Shown: positions 34,638-46,047 of the stretch, piece by piece
Numbering within the stretch: position 1 is the stretch's first letter
How the letters are laid out: every line of letters starts with the position of its first letter
DNA from: PALSA-911 sp963743035
GTDB lineage: Bacteria; Pseudomonadota; Alphaproteobacteria; Acetobacterales; Acetobacteraceae
Assembly (NCBI GenBank): GCA_963743035.1
Contig: CAVUOB010000018.1
Span: forward strand, 248,001 to 312,000
Direction: 5' to 3'
DNA: 64,000 bases
Notes under the pieces: model-generated
The model's input: the letters and a program-made list of their open reading frames with translations, nothing else
Database searches by the model: none
What the model was told of the DNA's origin: nothing
Translations under genes and position numbers: made by a program

Positions 34638-36616
34638 GCCTGGGTCTCCTCGTCCTCGACCACCGTGACGTCCGGCAGCTCTGTTTCCGACAAATCCGGC
34701 TCCGGCGCCGCGTGGTGGCGGGAGCGGGCGCTGATCAGCATGAAGGAGGGCACGTCGTCGCCGAAGCCGACGACGGAGGGGCCGAGATCGTCGTCGCGCC
34801 GGCGGGAGTCGCGGCGCGGGGCGTTGCGGTCCCGATCCCGGTCCCGGGACGGTTCACGGTCGCGGGAGGGCTCGCGGTCGCGGGTGGGGCCGCGGCGGGC
34901 GGCTTCCGGGGCCGCCTGGGGAGCGGCTTCGGGGGCGGCGGCGATTTCGGGCGCGACCTCCGCCTTGGCGCGCGAGGCGCGCGGCGCGCGGGTGCGCGGC
35001 GCCTTCGGCGGTGCCTCACCATCCGGCTCGGCCTTGGGGGCGCGCTTCGGCGCGGCTTTCGCCGGGCGTTCGGCGTCGGACTTTGCCGGAGCTTTCGCGG
35101 GGGGCTTCTCGGTCCGGCCACGGGCGGCGGGCTTGCCGCGCGCGCCGCCGCGGCCACGCCGGCGGCCATCGTCCTCGGCCCAGTCGACCGGATCGAGCCC
35201 CTCCACCACGATCGGCGGGATCGGGTTGCCGGTCAGCTTCTCGATCGCCTCCACCGCCAGCCGGTCGGTCGGCGCGGCGATGGTGAAGGCGTGCGCCCTC
35301 CAGCCCGGCGCGGCCGGTGCGGCCGATGCGGTGGACGTAATCCTCGGCATGGTGCGGCACGTCGAAATTGAACACATGCGACAGGCCGCCGATGTCGATG
35401 CCGCGCGCGGCGACGTCGCTGCAGCACCAGCAGCTTCAGGTCGCCGGCCTTGAATTTCTCCAGCGTGGCGAAGCGCACGGTCTGCGCCATGTCGCCGTGC
35501 AGCGCGCCGACGCTGAACTTATGCTTCGTCAGCGACTTGTAGAGGATGTCGACATCGACCTTGCGGTTGCAGAAGATCAGCGCGTTCTGCACGTTCTGGG
35601 TGCGGATCAGCCGGCGCAGCGCCTCGCGCTTGTCGTGCTCGGCCACCAGCGCCAGGCCCTCGGTGATGGTGGTCGCGACCGAGGCGGAGCGGGAGACCGA
35701 GATCTCCTTCGGGTTCGGCAGGAACTGCATCGGCCAGGCGGCTTGATCTCCGGGCGCCAGGGTGGCGCAGAAGAACAGCGTCTGCCGGTTCTTCGGCAGC
35801 ATGGCGACGATGCGCTCGACATCGGGGATGAAGCCCATGTCCAGCATCCGGTCGGCTTCGTCGATCACCAGCAGCTTGGCGTCGGTCAGCAGGATGCCGC
35901 CGCGCTCGAACATGTCGATCAGCCGGCCGGGCGTGGCGATCAGCACGTCGACGCCGCGCATCAGCACGTCCTTCTGGTCGGACATGCTCTCGCCGCCGAT
36001 GATCAGCGCGTGCGTCAGCTTCAGGTACTTGCCGTACATGACGAAGTTTTCGGCGACCTGCAGCGCCAGTTCGCGCGTCGGCTCCAGGATCAGGCTGCGC
36101 GGCATGCGGGCGCGGGCGCGGGAGCCGGACAGGATGTCGAGCATCGGCAGCGTGAAGCCGGCGGTCTTGCCGGTGCCGGTCTGCGCCGTGCCCAGCACGT
36201 CGCGGCCCATCAGCACGATAGGGAATGGCCTGTTCCTGGATCGGCGTCGGATGGCGGTAGCCCATGTCCTCGATGGCGCGCAGCACCGGCTCGGACAGGC
36301 CGAGATCGGCGAAGAGCGGGCGGGGCGGTTCCTCCGGTAGCACTGCCGGTTCGGCGGGCTCGGGCTCGGACTCGAGGGCGGTTTCCTCTGCCTCAGGGGT
36401 GGCGGCCGCTTCGGGCTCGGGCTGCGCATCCTGTGGCTGGTCGGATTGCGGCTGGTCGGCCGGCGCGTCGGGGGCCGTTTCCCTGGGCGCGGCCTCGCTC
36501 GCCTGCGCCGTGACTTCGGTCACTTCAGGCGGCACTTCGGTGGCCGGCGCGGCTATCCCCGCCTCGGCAGGGTCGAGGGCAGTCGGTTCCGCCGGGGCGG
36601 TCGTGGTTTCGGTCAA
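34634..36616 (-). CDS. DEAD-box ATP-dependent RNA helicase with long acidic and basic tails (frameshifts)
   Basis: RhlE-like helicase. Motifs are AQTGTGKT (I), PTRELALQ (Ia), VIDEADRMLDMGF (II) and CATLAP in the place of SAT (III). Motif VI HRIGRTGRAG follows after frame correction. About 100 residues of Glu/Pro/Ala-rich sequence precede the core, and about 150 residues of Lys/Arg/Ala/Pro-rich sequence with repeated RDREPS words follow it. Single-base insertions lie near 36219, 35422 and 35299, and three more fall within about 35 bp near 35725-35757. Removing all six gives about 658 residues. Transcribed with gcdH (4-base overlap). Likely role: ribosome assembly or RNA turnover. Confidence 0.85.
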
Positions 36617-36788
36617 ATGCTGGTCCCAGATGAATGTCGGCGTTCAGTCACGCGCCGATGCGTGCGACGCGACACCAAGTCCTGTGCGCTCGCTGCGCAT
36701 CCCAGGCTTTCACGCGTGTTGGGGATATCTAGGCGAAACGCGGGAAAGTCAAGCTTGGCGGTGTTTCCCGGGCTGCATACAAGAGGTT

Positions 36789-37502
36789 ATGACCCACGTT
36801 CTGCTGCTGCCCGGCCTGCTTTGCGATGCGCGACTATGGCGCGACCAGATCGAAGCGCTCGCCGATCTCGCCCATCCCGTCGTTGCCGACCTCACGCAGG
36901 ACGACCGGCTGGAGGCCATGGCGGACCGCGCGCTGGCGGCGATGCCGGAGCGTTTCGCGGTCGCGGCGCTGTCGATGGGCGGCTACGTGGCCTTCGCGCT
37001 GCTGCGCCGGGCGCCGGAACGGGTGAGCCGGCTGCTGCTGATGGACACCTCCGCACGGGCGGATACCGAATTGCAGGCGCGGCGCCGGCGGGCGCTGATG
37101 ATGCTGTCGCGGTCGGGGCGGTTCCATGGCGTGGCGCCGCGGATGCTGCCCAATCTGCTGCATCCGGACCGGCTGGGCGACGCAGCCCAACCCAGTGATA
37201 AAGCTCTGGGCGCGGAGGTGTCGGCGATGGCGGCGCGGGTCGGGCGGGACGCGTTCCTGCGCCAGCAGGCGGCGATCCTGCACCGGCCGGACAGCCGGGG
37301 CGGCCTGGCGCGGATCCAGGTGCCGACCCTGGTCGCAGTCGGGGCGGGCGACCAGCTCACCCCGCCGGCGCTGGCCGAGGAGATCGCCGCCGGCATTCCC
37401 GGCGCCAGGCTGGAGGTGATCGAGGGTTGCGGGCATCTGCCGCCGATGGAGGCGCCGGGGCGGGTCAATGCGCTGATGCGCAACTGGCTGGCCGGGAGCT
37501 GA
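36789..37502 (+). CDS. Alpha/beta hydrolase
   Basis: 237 residues. Oxyanion region LLLPGLLCDARLW near the N-terminus, nucleophile elbow ALSMGGYV with S62, an acid in VAVGAGDQLTP (about D188) and histidine in EGCGHLPPMEAP (about H216) complete the triad. The small size and simple cap resemble esterases and MenH/BioH-like hydrolases. The substrate is unknown. The ATG follows AAGAGG. It is divergent from the helicase, with about 170 bp between them. Confidence 0.88.
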   Translation: MTHVLLLPGLLCDARLWRDQIEALADLAHPVVADLTQDDRLEAMADRALAAMPERFAVAALSMGGYVAFALLRRAPERVSRLLLMDTSARADTELQARRRRALMMLSRSGRFHGVAPRMLPNLLHPDRLGDAAQPSDKALGAEVSAMAARVGRDAFLRQQAAILHRPDSRGGLARIQVPTLVAVGAGDQLTPPALAEEIAAGIPGARLEVIEGCGHLPPMEAPGRVNALMRNWLAGS

Positions 37503-37621
37503 GCGGCGAGCGGCTTCGGCGCCGCATCCCGGCAACTTTACAAATGAGACATACAACAGAGTCTTGCGGGTAACGGACGTTGGTCATAGTTCTGAAATCA
37601 ATCCCGTGCGAGGTTCCGCTC

Positions 37622-37972
37622 ATGAAGATCGCATCCTTGTTCCGTCGTCTTGCTGTGGTCGCCCTGGCGTTCGCGGCTTTGTCCGGCGTGGTTTCGCCGT
37701 CTCCGGCACAGGCCTGGTGGCGTGGCGGCGTGTGGGTCGGCGTGGCCCCGCCGCTGTATTTCGGGCCGCCCATCTATGCCCCGCCGCCGGTCTACTATGC
37801 TCCGCCGCCGGTGGTGTACGCGCCGCAGCCGTTCTACGTGGCGCCGCCCCCGCGCTATGCGGCCACCTGCTACGCCGGGCCCTATAGCTGCCCGCTGCAG
37901 CCGCCCGGTCCCTCCGGCAGCGCCTGCTCCTGCCCGGCCAATCAGGGTCGCGCCTACGGGCGGGCTGGCTGA
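37622..37972 (+). CDS. Small secreted Pro/Tyr-rich protein
   Basis: 116 residues. Signal peptide (KIASLFRRL, hydrophobic core, cleavage after AQA) followed by WWRGG and a run of PP-Y/V motifs (YAPPPVYYAPPPVVYAP), then a cysteine-containing end (TCYAGPYSCPL, CSCPAN). Such short proteins are common in the envelope of these bacteria and have no assigned function. The ATG of MKIAS fits the signal peptide. Its 3' end abuts the GH15 reading frame, so the two may be one transcript. Confidence 0.75.
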   Translation: MKIASLFRRLAVVALAFAALSGVVSPSPAQAWWRGGVWVGVAPPLYFGPPIYAPPPVYYAPPPVVYAPQPFYVAPPPRYAATCYAGPYSCPLQPPGPSGSACSCPANQGRAYGRAG

Positions 37973-39784
37973 TCCAACCGGATATCGCCGACTACGCCCT
38001 GCTGGGCGATTGCCGCAGCGCGGCGCTGGTCAGCCGCGCCGGTAGCGTCGACTGGCTGTGCTGGCCGCGTTTCGACAGCCCCGCCTGTTTGGCGGCGCTG
38101 CTGGGCACCGACGAGCACGGCAGCTGGCGGATCGCCCCGGCGGCGCCGCTGCTGCGCGTCAGCCGCCGCTACAGCGCCGGCACGCTGATCCTGGAGACCC
38201 TGTTCGAGACCGCCGAGGGCAGCGTGGCGGTGATCGATTTCCTGGCGGCCGGCAGCGTCGCGCCGTCGCTGATCCGCATCGTCGAGGGGCGCGGCGGGCG
38301 GGTTCGCCTGCGCATGCGGCTGATGCTGCGCTTCGAGTACGGCGCGTCGATCCCGCGCATGAGCGTGCTGGCGGACGGCTCCGGCATCGCCGCGGTGGCG
38401 GGACCGGACCGGGTCGTGCTGCGGGCCGGCACCAGGCTGCACGCCGAGGGACCGGCCACCGAAGCGGAATTCGCCGTCGCCGCCGGGGAGCATGTGGCCT
38501 TCGTGCTGTCGCATGGCGCCTCCCATTTGCCGCCGCCGGACGCGGTGGACGCGGATGCCGAGTTGGCGCGCACGATGGCGTTCTGGACGCGATGGCGCCC
38601 GCCTGCCATCCGAGCGGATTCGTGGGGGGAGGCGGCCTCGCGCTCCCTGGTCACGCTGAAGGCGATGACCTATGCGCCGACCGGCGGCATCATCGCCGCG
38701 CCCACCACGTCGCTGCCGGAGCGCCCGGGCGGGACGCGCAACTGGGATTACCGGTTCTGCTGGCTGCGCGACTCCGCGCTGACCGTGCGTTCCCTGCTGC
38801 GCGCCGGCTCCGTCGCCGAGGCGGCCGCCTGGCGCGACTGGCTGCTGCGCGCCATCGCCGGCAGCGCCGCGCAGGTGCACAGCATCTACGGCCTGGCCGG
38901 GGAGCGGCGGCTGGCCGAATGGGAGGCCGACTGGCTGCCCGGCTATCAGGGCGCGCGCCCCGTGCGCATCGGCAACGGCGCTGCCGGGCAGTTGCAGATC
39001 GACGTGTTCGGCGAGCTGATGGACACGCTGCTGCTGGCGCGCCCGCGCCGGCCTGCCGGCCAGGTGGCGATGTCTGGGAGCTGCAATGCGCGCTGCTGGC
39101 GCAGCTGGAGACGATCTGGGCGCAGCCGGACGAGGGCATCTGGGAGGTGCGCGGCGGACGGCGGCATTTCACCCATTCCAAGGTCATGGCCTGGGTCGCG
39201 TTCGACCGCGCCATCGCCGGCGCCGGGGAATTCGGCCTGCCCGGCCCGGTGGCGGGCTGGCGGGCGCTGCGCGACGCGGATCCACGCGACCGTGCTGCGC
39301 GAGGGCTACGATGCCGGCAGGAACAGCTTCGTGCAGAGCTTCGGCGGCCAGGCGCTGGATGCCAGCCTGCTGCTGCTGCCGCTGACCGGCTTCCTGCCGG
39401 CCGACGATCCCCGCATCGCCGGCACGGTCGCCGCGGTCGAGCGGGAGCTGATGGAAGGCGGGCTGCTGCTGCGCTACCGCACCGAGGAGGGCGAGGACGG
39501 GCTGCCGCCGGCGGCGAGGGCGTGTTCCTGGCCTGCAGCTTCTGGCTGGTCGAGTGATGGTCGCTGCAGGGACCGCCACGACGAGGCGCGGGCGCTGTTC
39601 GAGCGGCTGCTGGCGCTGCGCAACGATGTCGGCCTGCTGGCGGAGGAATACGATCCGCGCGGCCTGCGCCTGCTGGGCAATTTCCCGCAGGGCGTTCTCT
39701 CATCTGGCGCTGGCACGACGCGGCCTGGAGCACGTCGGCCCGGCTGTACGCCGCGCCGACGGCGGAGACCAGGGCACCGGCTGA
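37969..39784 (+). CDS. Glycoside hydrolase family 15 protein (glucoamylase/trehalase-like), frameshifted
   Basis: GH15 enzymes hydrolyse terminal alpha-glucosidic bonds or trehalose. The N-terminal IADYALLGDCRSAALV and GSVDWLCWPRFDSPA and the central TRNWDYRFCWLRDSAL are diagnostic. The general-acid region DEGIWEVRGG and GYDAGRNSFVQSFGGQALDAS follow in other frames. The frame is lost near 39050, regained near 39290, and disturbed several times from about 39510 to the end. The corrected length is about 600 residues. No ATG, GTG or TTG lies in frame before the conserved N-terminus; CTG 37969 or a further indel may hide the true start. Signs favour sequence error over decay. Confidence 0.78.
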
Positions 39785-39811
39785 AGCCGGCGCGAGTCGC
39801 GGAGTCGCGCT

Positions 39812-42800
39812 TCACTGCAAGCTGCCGTGCGCCGCGCCGGATGAGCCGCCGGCGGCGTCGGCCGGCCAGGCGTTCCATCGCCAGATAGACCACCGGCGTG
39901 GTGTAGAGCGTCAGCATCTGCGAGACGATCAGCCCGCCGACGATGGCGATGCCGAGCGGGCGGCGCAGCTCCGCGCCGGTGCCGAAGGCGAACGCCAGCG
40001 GCAGCGCGCCGAGCAGGGCGGCGAGCGTGGTCATGATGATCGGGCGGAAGCGCTCCAGGCAGGCCTCGCGGATCGCCTGCTCGGCCGTCATGGCGTGGTC
40101 GCGCTGCGCCTCCAGCGCGAAATCCACCATCATGATGGCGTTCTTCTTGACGATGCCCATCAGCAGGATGATGCCGATGATGCCCATGATCGACAGGTCG
40201 GTGCCGGTGATCAGCAGCGCCAGCAGCGCGCCCAGCCCGGCCGAGGGCAGCGTCGACAGGATGGTGATCGGCTGGATCAGGCTTTCGTACAGCACGCCGA
40301 GCACGATGTAGATCGAGACCAGCGCCGCCCCGATCAGCAGCGGCTGGGAGGCCAGCGATTTCTGCAGATACTGCGCGTTGCCGGCGAACTCGGTGCGGAT
40401 TTCCGGCGGCATGCGCAATTCCGCCGCGGCCGCTTCCACCGCGCTCACGGCGTCGCCCAGCGCCATGCCCTCGGCCAGGTTGAAGCTCAGGGTCGAGGCC
40501 GGGAACTGCCCCTGGTGGCGCACCGCCAGCGGCGCGGTGGCACGCTCGAAATGCGCCACCGCGGAGATCGGCACCTGCTGGCCGGAACTGCTGGCGACAT
40601 AGAGGCGGTTGAGCAGGGCCGGGTCGGTCTGCAGCCTGGGATCGATCTCCAGCACCACGCGGTACTGGTTGCGGTCGGTGTAGATCGTCGAGATCTGCCG
40701 CTGCGAGTAGGCGTTGTTCAGCGCGTTGTCGATGCCGGTCACGGAGACGCCGAGCCGGGCCGCCGCGTCGCGGTCGATCACCACGTTGAGCCTGCGGCGC
40801 GGCGCGGTCCTGGTCGCTGGTGACGTCGGTGATGCCCTCGGTCTGTTTCAGCCTGTCCTCCAGCTTCAGCGTCCAGCTGCGCAGCTCCGCCGAGGTCCTC
40901 CGAGATCATGGCGAACTGGTACTGCGCGCCGCCGGTGCGCCCGCCGCCGCGCAGGTCCTGCGCCGAGAACAGGAAGGTCTGCACCCCGCTGACCTGGGCC
41001 AGCTTCGGGCGCAGCCGGGCGATCACCTGCTCGGAGCTGATGCCGCGCTCGGCCAGCGGCTTGAGGCCGATGAACAGCGTGCCGCGGTTCAGCGACGACC
41101 AGCCCTGGGAGACGCCGACCGTGGAGCCGACGCCGGCGATCGCGGGGTCGGCCAGCAGCACGTCCACCACGGCGCGCTGGCGCTCCGTCATCGCCTTGAA
41201 CGACACGTCCGGCGAGGCCAGCGTGCTGCCCATCAGCAACCCGGTATCCTGCAGCGGCAGGAAGCCCTTGGGCACCGCGGTGTAGAGCCGCACGGTCAGC
41301 GCGATGCTGGCGAGCGTCAGCAGCAGCATGAACCAGCGATGCAGCAGCGCCCAGTCCAGGCTGCGCGCGTAGCCGCGCTGGATCGCCGCCAGCACGCGCT
41401 CCACCGCCCGGTCGATGCGGCCCCAGGCGCCGGTGGGCGGGAGGGGCGCCGCCTGGATGAAGCGGCCGCAGATCATCGGCGTCAGGGTCAGGGAGACGAG
41501 CGCGGAAATGCCGATCGCCATGGTCAGGGTCATGGCGAATTCGTGGAACAGCCGGCCGAGGATGCCGCCCATGAACAGCAGCGGGATGAACACGGCGACC
41601 AGCGAGATGCTGATCGACATCACCGTGAAGCCGATCTGGCGCGAGCCGGCCAGGGCGGCCTGCAGCGGCGTCGCGCCCTTTTCCATGTGGCGGATGATGT
41701 TCTCGATCATCACGATGGCGTCGTCGATCACGAAGCCGACCGAGATGGTGAGCGCCATCAGCGAGAAATTATCCAGCGAATAGCCCAGGAACCACATCCC
41801 GGCGAGCGGTGCCGCACAGCGACAGCGGCACCGTCGCGGCGGCGGCCAGCGTCGGCATCAGCCGGCGCATGAACACGAACACCACCACCAGCACCAGCGC
41901 CACCGCGATCAGCAGGGTGATCTGGATGTCCGCCACGCTGGCGCGGATCGTGGTGGTGCGGTCGATCAGCACTTCGGTCTTGATGTCGGGCGGCATCCAG
42001 GACAGCAGTTGCGGCAGCAGCTCGCGCACGCCGTCGGCGGTGTCGATGGCGTTGGCGTCGGAGGTCTTGGAGATGCTGAGCAGGATCGCCGGCTGCTTGC
42101 CGCTCCAGGCCGCGAGGCGGGAATTGGCGGTGCCGTTGATCACGGTGGCGACGTCCGACAGCCGGATCACCGCGCCGGCGGAGGATTTCAGCACCAGCGG
42201 CGCGTAGTCCGAGGCCTGCGATATCTGCCCGTTCAGGCCGATGATCTCCGCCCGCTCCGGCCCCTCGAAGCCGCCATTCGGCTGCAGCACGTTGGCGCCG
42301 CGGATCGCGGTGTAGACATCCTGCGCTGCCAGGCCCGCGGCGGTGAGCCGGGCGGGGTCGAGCTGCACCCGCACCGCCGGCTTCTCGGCGCCGTTGATCA
42401 CCACCTGCGCGACACCCTCCACCTGCGACAGGCGCTGCGCCAGGATGGTGTCCACCGCATCGTAGATCGCCGCGGTGCTGAGCGTGTCCGAGGTCAGCGC
42501 CAGGGTAAGGATCGGCGTGTCGGCCGGGTTGATCTTGCGGTAGTACGGCCGGGTCGGCAGGTCCGACGGCAGGTCCGACGTCGCGGCGTTGATCGCCGCC
42601 TGCACGTCATGCGCCGCACCGTCGATGCTGCGGTCGATGTCGAACTGGATGACGATGGCGGTGGAGCCGATGCTGCTGACCGAGGTCAGCTCGGTGACGC
42701 CGCCGATCTCCCCCAGCCGGCGTTCCAGCGGTGCTGCGATGGAGTTGGCCATCGTCTCCGGATCCGCGCCCGGCCGGGCCGCGAACACCACGATGGTGGG

Positions 42801-42926
42801 AATGTCCACGCTGGGCAGCGGGGAGATCGGCAGGAAGCGGTAGGCGACGATGCCCGACAGCAGCAGCCCGAGCGACAGCAGGATGGTCGCGACCGGCCGG
42901 GCGATGAAGGGGGCGGAGAAGCCCAT
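39812..42926 (-). CDS. RND multidrug efflux permease, MdtC-like (frameshifts)
   Basis: Inner-membrane proton-driven pump subunit of about 1030 residues after correction. It starts MGFSAPFIARPVATILLSLGL, three bases after the stop of the first pump gene. Landmarks are LPSVDIPTIVVFAARPGADPET, DDAIVMIENI with the proton-relay aspartates, and IVKKNAIMMVDFAL near the C-terminus. Single-base insertions near 41810, 40893 and 40796 break it. The frame then runs past the expected end into the convergent GH15 gene. A nearby TGA (39812-39814) in another frame is the likely true stop, implying one more indel. Two co-transcribed RND pumps indicate a heteromeric MdtBC-type transporter. Confidence 0.85.
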
Positions 42927-42929
42927 CCT

Positions 42930-45900
42930 CTATTCCGCCGGAACCGGCTTCGGCTCGGCCCCGCTCGGCCCGGAGAAGCGCAGCCGCAGCCGTTCCAGCG
43001 CCAGGTAGATCGCCGGCGTGGTGTACAAGGTCAGCATCTGGCTCAGCAGCAGGCCGCCGATGATGGTGACGCCGAGCGGGTAGCGCAGCTCCCAGCCCGC
43101 GCCGTGGCCGATCACCAGCGGCACGGCGCCGAGCAGGGCCGCCATCGTGGTCATCATGATCGGGCGGAAGCGCAGCAGGCAGGCTTCCTCGATCGCCGCC
43201 TCCGGCGAGATGCCGCGCGTGCGCTCCGCCTCGATGGCGAAGTCGATCATCATGATGGCGTTCTTCTTGACGATGCCCATCAGCAGCACGACGCCGACCA
43301 GCGCCACCAGGGACAGATCCTGCCCGCACAGCATCAGCGCCAGCAGCGCGCCGATGCCGGCCGAGGGCAGGGTGGAGAGGATCGTGAGCGGGTGGATCCA
43401 GCTTTCGTAGAGCACGCCGAGGACGATGTAGATCACCACCACCGCCGCCAGGATCAGCCAGGGCTCGGCGGCCAGCGAGCGCTGGAACTCCGCCGCGTCG
43501 CCGGAGTAGCTGCCGGAGATGGTGCCGGGCATGCCGATCTGCCGCTCCGCCGCCGCCACCGCGGCGACGCCCTGGCCGAGCGAGACGCCCGGGGCGAGGT
43601 CGAAGCTGAGGGTGACGGAGGGGAACTGCTCCTGGTGCGTCACCACCAGGGGGGCGATCGACCGCTCGATCCGCGCGATGGCCGAGAGCGGCACCTGCGC
43701 GCCGCCGGTGCCGGGCACGCGCAGCAGCAGCAGCTTCGACGGATCGGCCTGCCAGGCGGGATCGGCTTCCAGTATCACGCGATACTGGTTGGCCTGGCCG
43801 AAGATGGTGGAGATCTGGCGCTGGCCGAAACCGTCGTACAGCGTGTCCGAGATCGCCTGCATGGAGACGCCGAGGCGCATCGCCGCGTCGCGGTCCACGC
43901 GGATATAGGCGCGGAAGCCGGCATTCTGCTGGTCGGAGGCGACGTTGGCGAGCTCCGGCAGCGATTGCAGCTTCGCCAGCAGCTTCGGGCCCCATTCCGC
44001 CAGCTCCGCCGGGTCGGTGTCCACCAGCGTGTACTGGAACTGGGTGCGGCTGAGGCGGGTGCCGATCTGGATGTCCTGCACCGGCTGGAAGAAGGCGGAG
44101 ATGCCGGGCACGCCGGCGATGGCCTGCTGCAGCCGCGCGGTCACCACCGGGGCGGGGTCGCGGTCGTGGATCGGCTTCAGCGCGATGGTCAGCCGCCCGG
44201 CATTGGCGCTGGCGTTGATCGTGCCGGCGCCGATGAAGGAGACCACGCCGGCGACGGCGGGATCGGCGGCGACGATGTCGGCGACCCGCGCCTGCAATTC
44301 CCCGAGGCGCGGGATGGAGACGCTTTGCGAGGCTTCCGTCACCGCCGCGATCACGCCGGTGTCCTGCTGCGGCAGGAAGCCCTTGGGCACGATCAGATAG
44401 AGCCAGATGGTGCCGCCCAGCGTGGCGGCGGCGACCAGCAGCATCAGCGTCTCGTGGCGCAAGGTGACCGACAGCGTGCGGCGGTAGAGCGCGAGCAGGG
44501 CGGCGAAGCCGCGTTCGGCGGCGCGGGCGACGGCGCCGGGGCGCTCTTCCTCGGCCGGGCGCAGCAGCCGTCCGCACATCATCGGCGTCAGGGTCAGCGA
44601 CACCACGGCCGAGACCACGACGGCGATGGAGAGCGTGACGGCGAATTCCTTGAACAGCCGCCCGACCACGCCGGTCATGAACAGCAGCGGGATGAACACC
44701 GCGATCAGCGAGACGGTCAGCGACACGATGGTGAAGCCGATCTGCCGCGCGCCCTTGTAGGCGGCGGCCAGCGGCTTCTCGCCGAGCTCGATGTGGCGGA
44801 CGACGTTCTCGATCATCACGATGGCGTCGTCGACGACGAAGCCGGTGGCGACGGTCAGCGCCATCAGCGAGAGGTTGTCGAGCCCGTAGCCGAGCAGCGC
44901 CATGATGCCGAACGTGCCGATCAGCGACAGCGGCAAGGCGACCGCGGGGATGAAGGTGGCGCGCAGGGTGCGCAGGAACAGGAAGATGACGCCGACCACC
45001 AGCGCCACCGACAGGATCAGCGTGTGCTGCACGTCGGTGACGGAGGCGCGGATGGTCTCGGTCCGGTCGGTGACGATGGACAGTTGGATGCCGGCGGGCA
45101 TGGCGCGCTGCAGCGCCGGCAGCGCCGCCTTCACCCGGTCCACCGTCTCCACGATGTTGGCGCCGGGCTGGCGCTGGATGTCCATGATGGCGGCGGGGTC
45201 CTTCTTGTACCACGCCGCCACGCGGTTGTTCTCCACCCCGCCGACCACCGAGCCGACTGCGGACAGGCGCACCGGCGCGCCGTTGCGCCAGGCGATGACC
45301 AGGTCGCGATAGGCGTCCGGCGTGACCAGCTGGTCGTTGGCGCCGAGCGAGACCGCCTGGCGCGGCGCCGTCGAAGCCGCCCTTGGCGCCGTTGACGTTG
45401 GCTGCGGCGACCGCGCTGCGCACGTCCTCCATCGCCAGCCCATAGGCGGCGAGGCGCGCGGGATCGACGCGCACGCGCACCGCCGGGCGCAGGCCGCCCT
45501 GCACGGTGACCTTGCCGACGCCGTCGATCTGGCTGAGCTTGGGTTGCAGCAGCGTGTCGGCGGCGTCGCTGACCTTGTCGATCGGCAGGGTGTCGGAGGT
45601 CAGCGCCAGGGTCAGGATCGGCGCGTCGGCCGGGTTCACCTTGGCGTAGACCGGCGGATAGGGAAGCGTGACCGGCAGCGTGCCGGCGGCGGCGTTGATC
45701 GCCGCCTGCACGTCCTGGGCGGCGGCGTCCATGCTGCGGTTCAGCTCGAACTGCAGGGTGATCTGGCTGGTGCCCTCGCTGGATTGCGAGGTCATCGTCG
45801 CCAGCGCCGGGATCTGGCCGAACTGGCGTTCCAGCGACGCGGTGATCAGCGGCGCCACCGTCTCCGGGCTGGCGCCGGGCAGCTGGGTGGTCACCTGGAT

Positions 45901-46032
45901 GGTCGGGAAATCCACCTGCGGCAGCGCCGACACCGGCAGCGAGCGGTAGCCGAGCGCGCCTGCCAGCAGGATCGCGATCGCCAGCAGCCAGGTGGCGATC
46001 GGCCGGGCGATGAAGATGTCGGAGATGCCGAT
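42930..46032 (-). CDS. RND multidrug efflux permease, MdtB-like (one frameshift, atypical start)
   Basis: About 1030 residues. The N-terminal ISDIFIARPIATWLL aligns with the start of the second pump gene. By that alignment the initiator would be ATC at 46032, preceded by GGGAGCGG; no ATG, GTG or TTG is in frame before a GTG at 45933, which would cut the first transmembrane helix. Conserved parts include LPQVDFPTIQVTTQLPGASP, DDAIVMIENVV and GIVKKNAIMMIDFAIEAE. An extra C near 45367 breaks the frame in GFDGAAQAVSLG; otherwise intact. It works with the MdtC-like pump, the adaptor and the outer-membrane factor. Confidence 0.88.
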
Positions 46033-46047
46033 CGGACCCGCTCCCGG

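Noticed and set aside
33412..36616. Programmed frameshifting as an explanation for the broken gcdH and helicase frames
   Set aside because: Breaks are many, lie in varied contexts without slippery heptamers or conserved signals, and are mostly plain single-base insertions.
42009..45395. Very long open frame antisense to the MdtB/MdtC-like genes
   Set aside because: Product is Gln/Arg/His/Asp-rich with no domain, and it mirrors the codon bias of the pump genes. High GC creates such open antisense frames.
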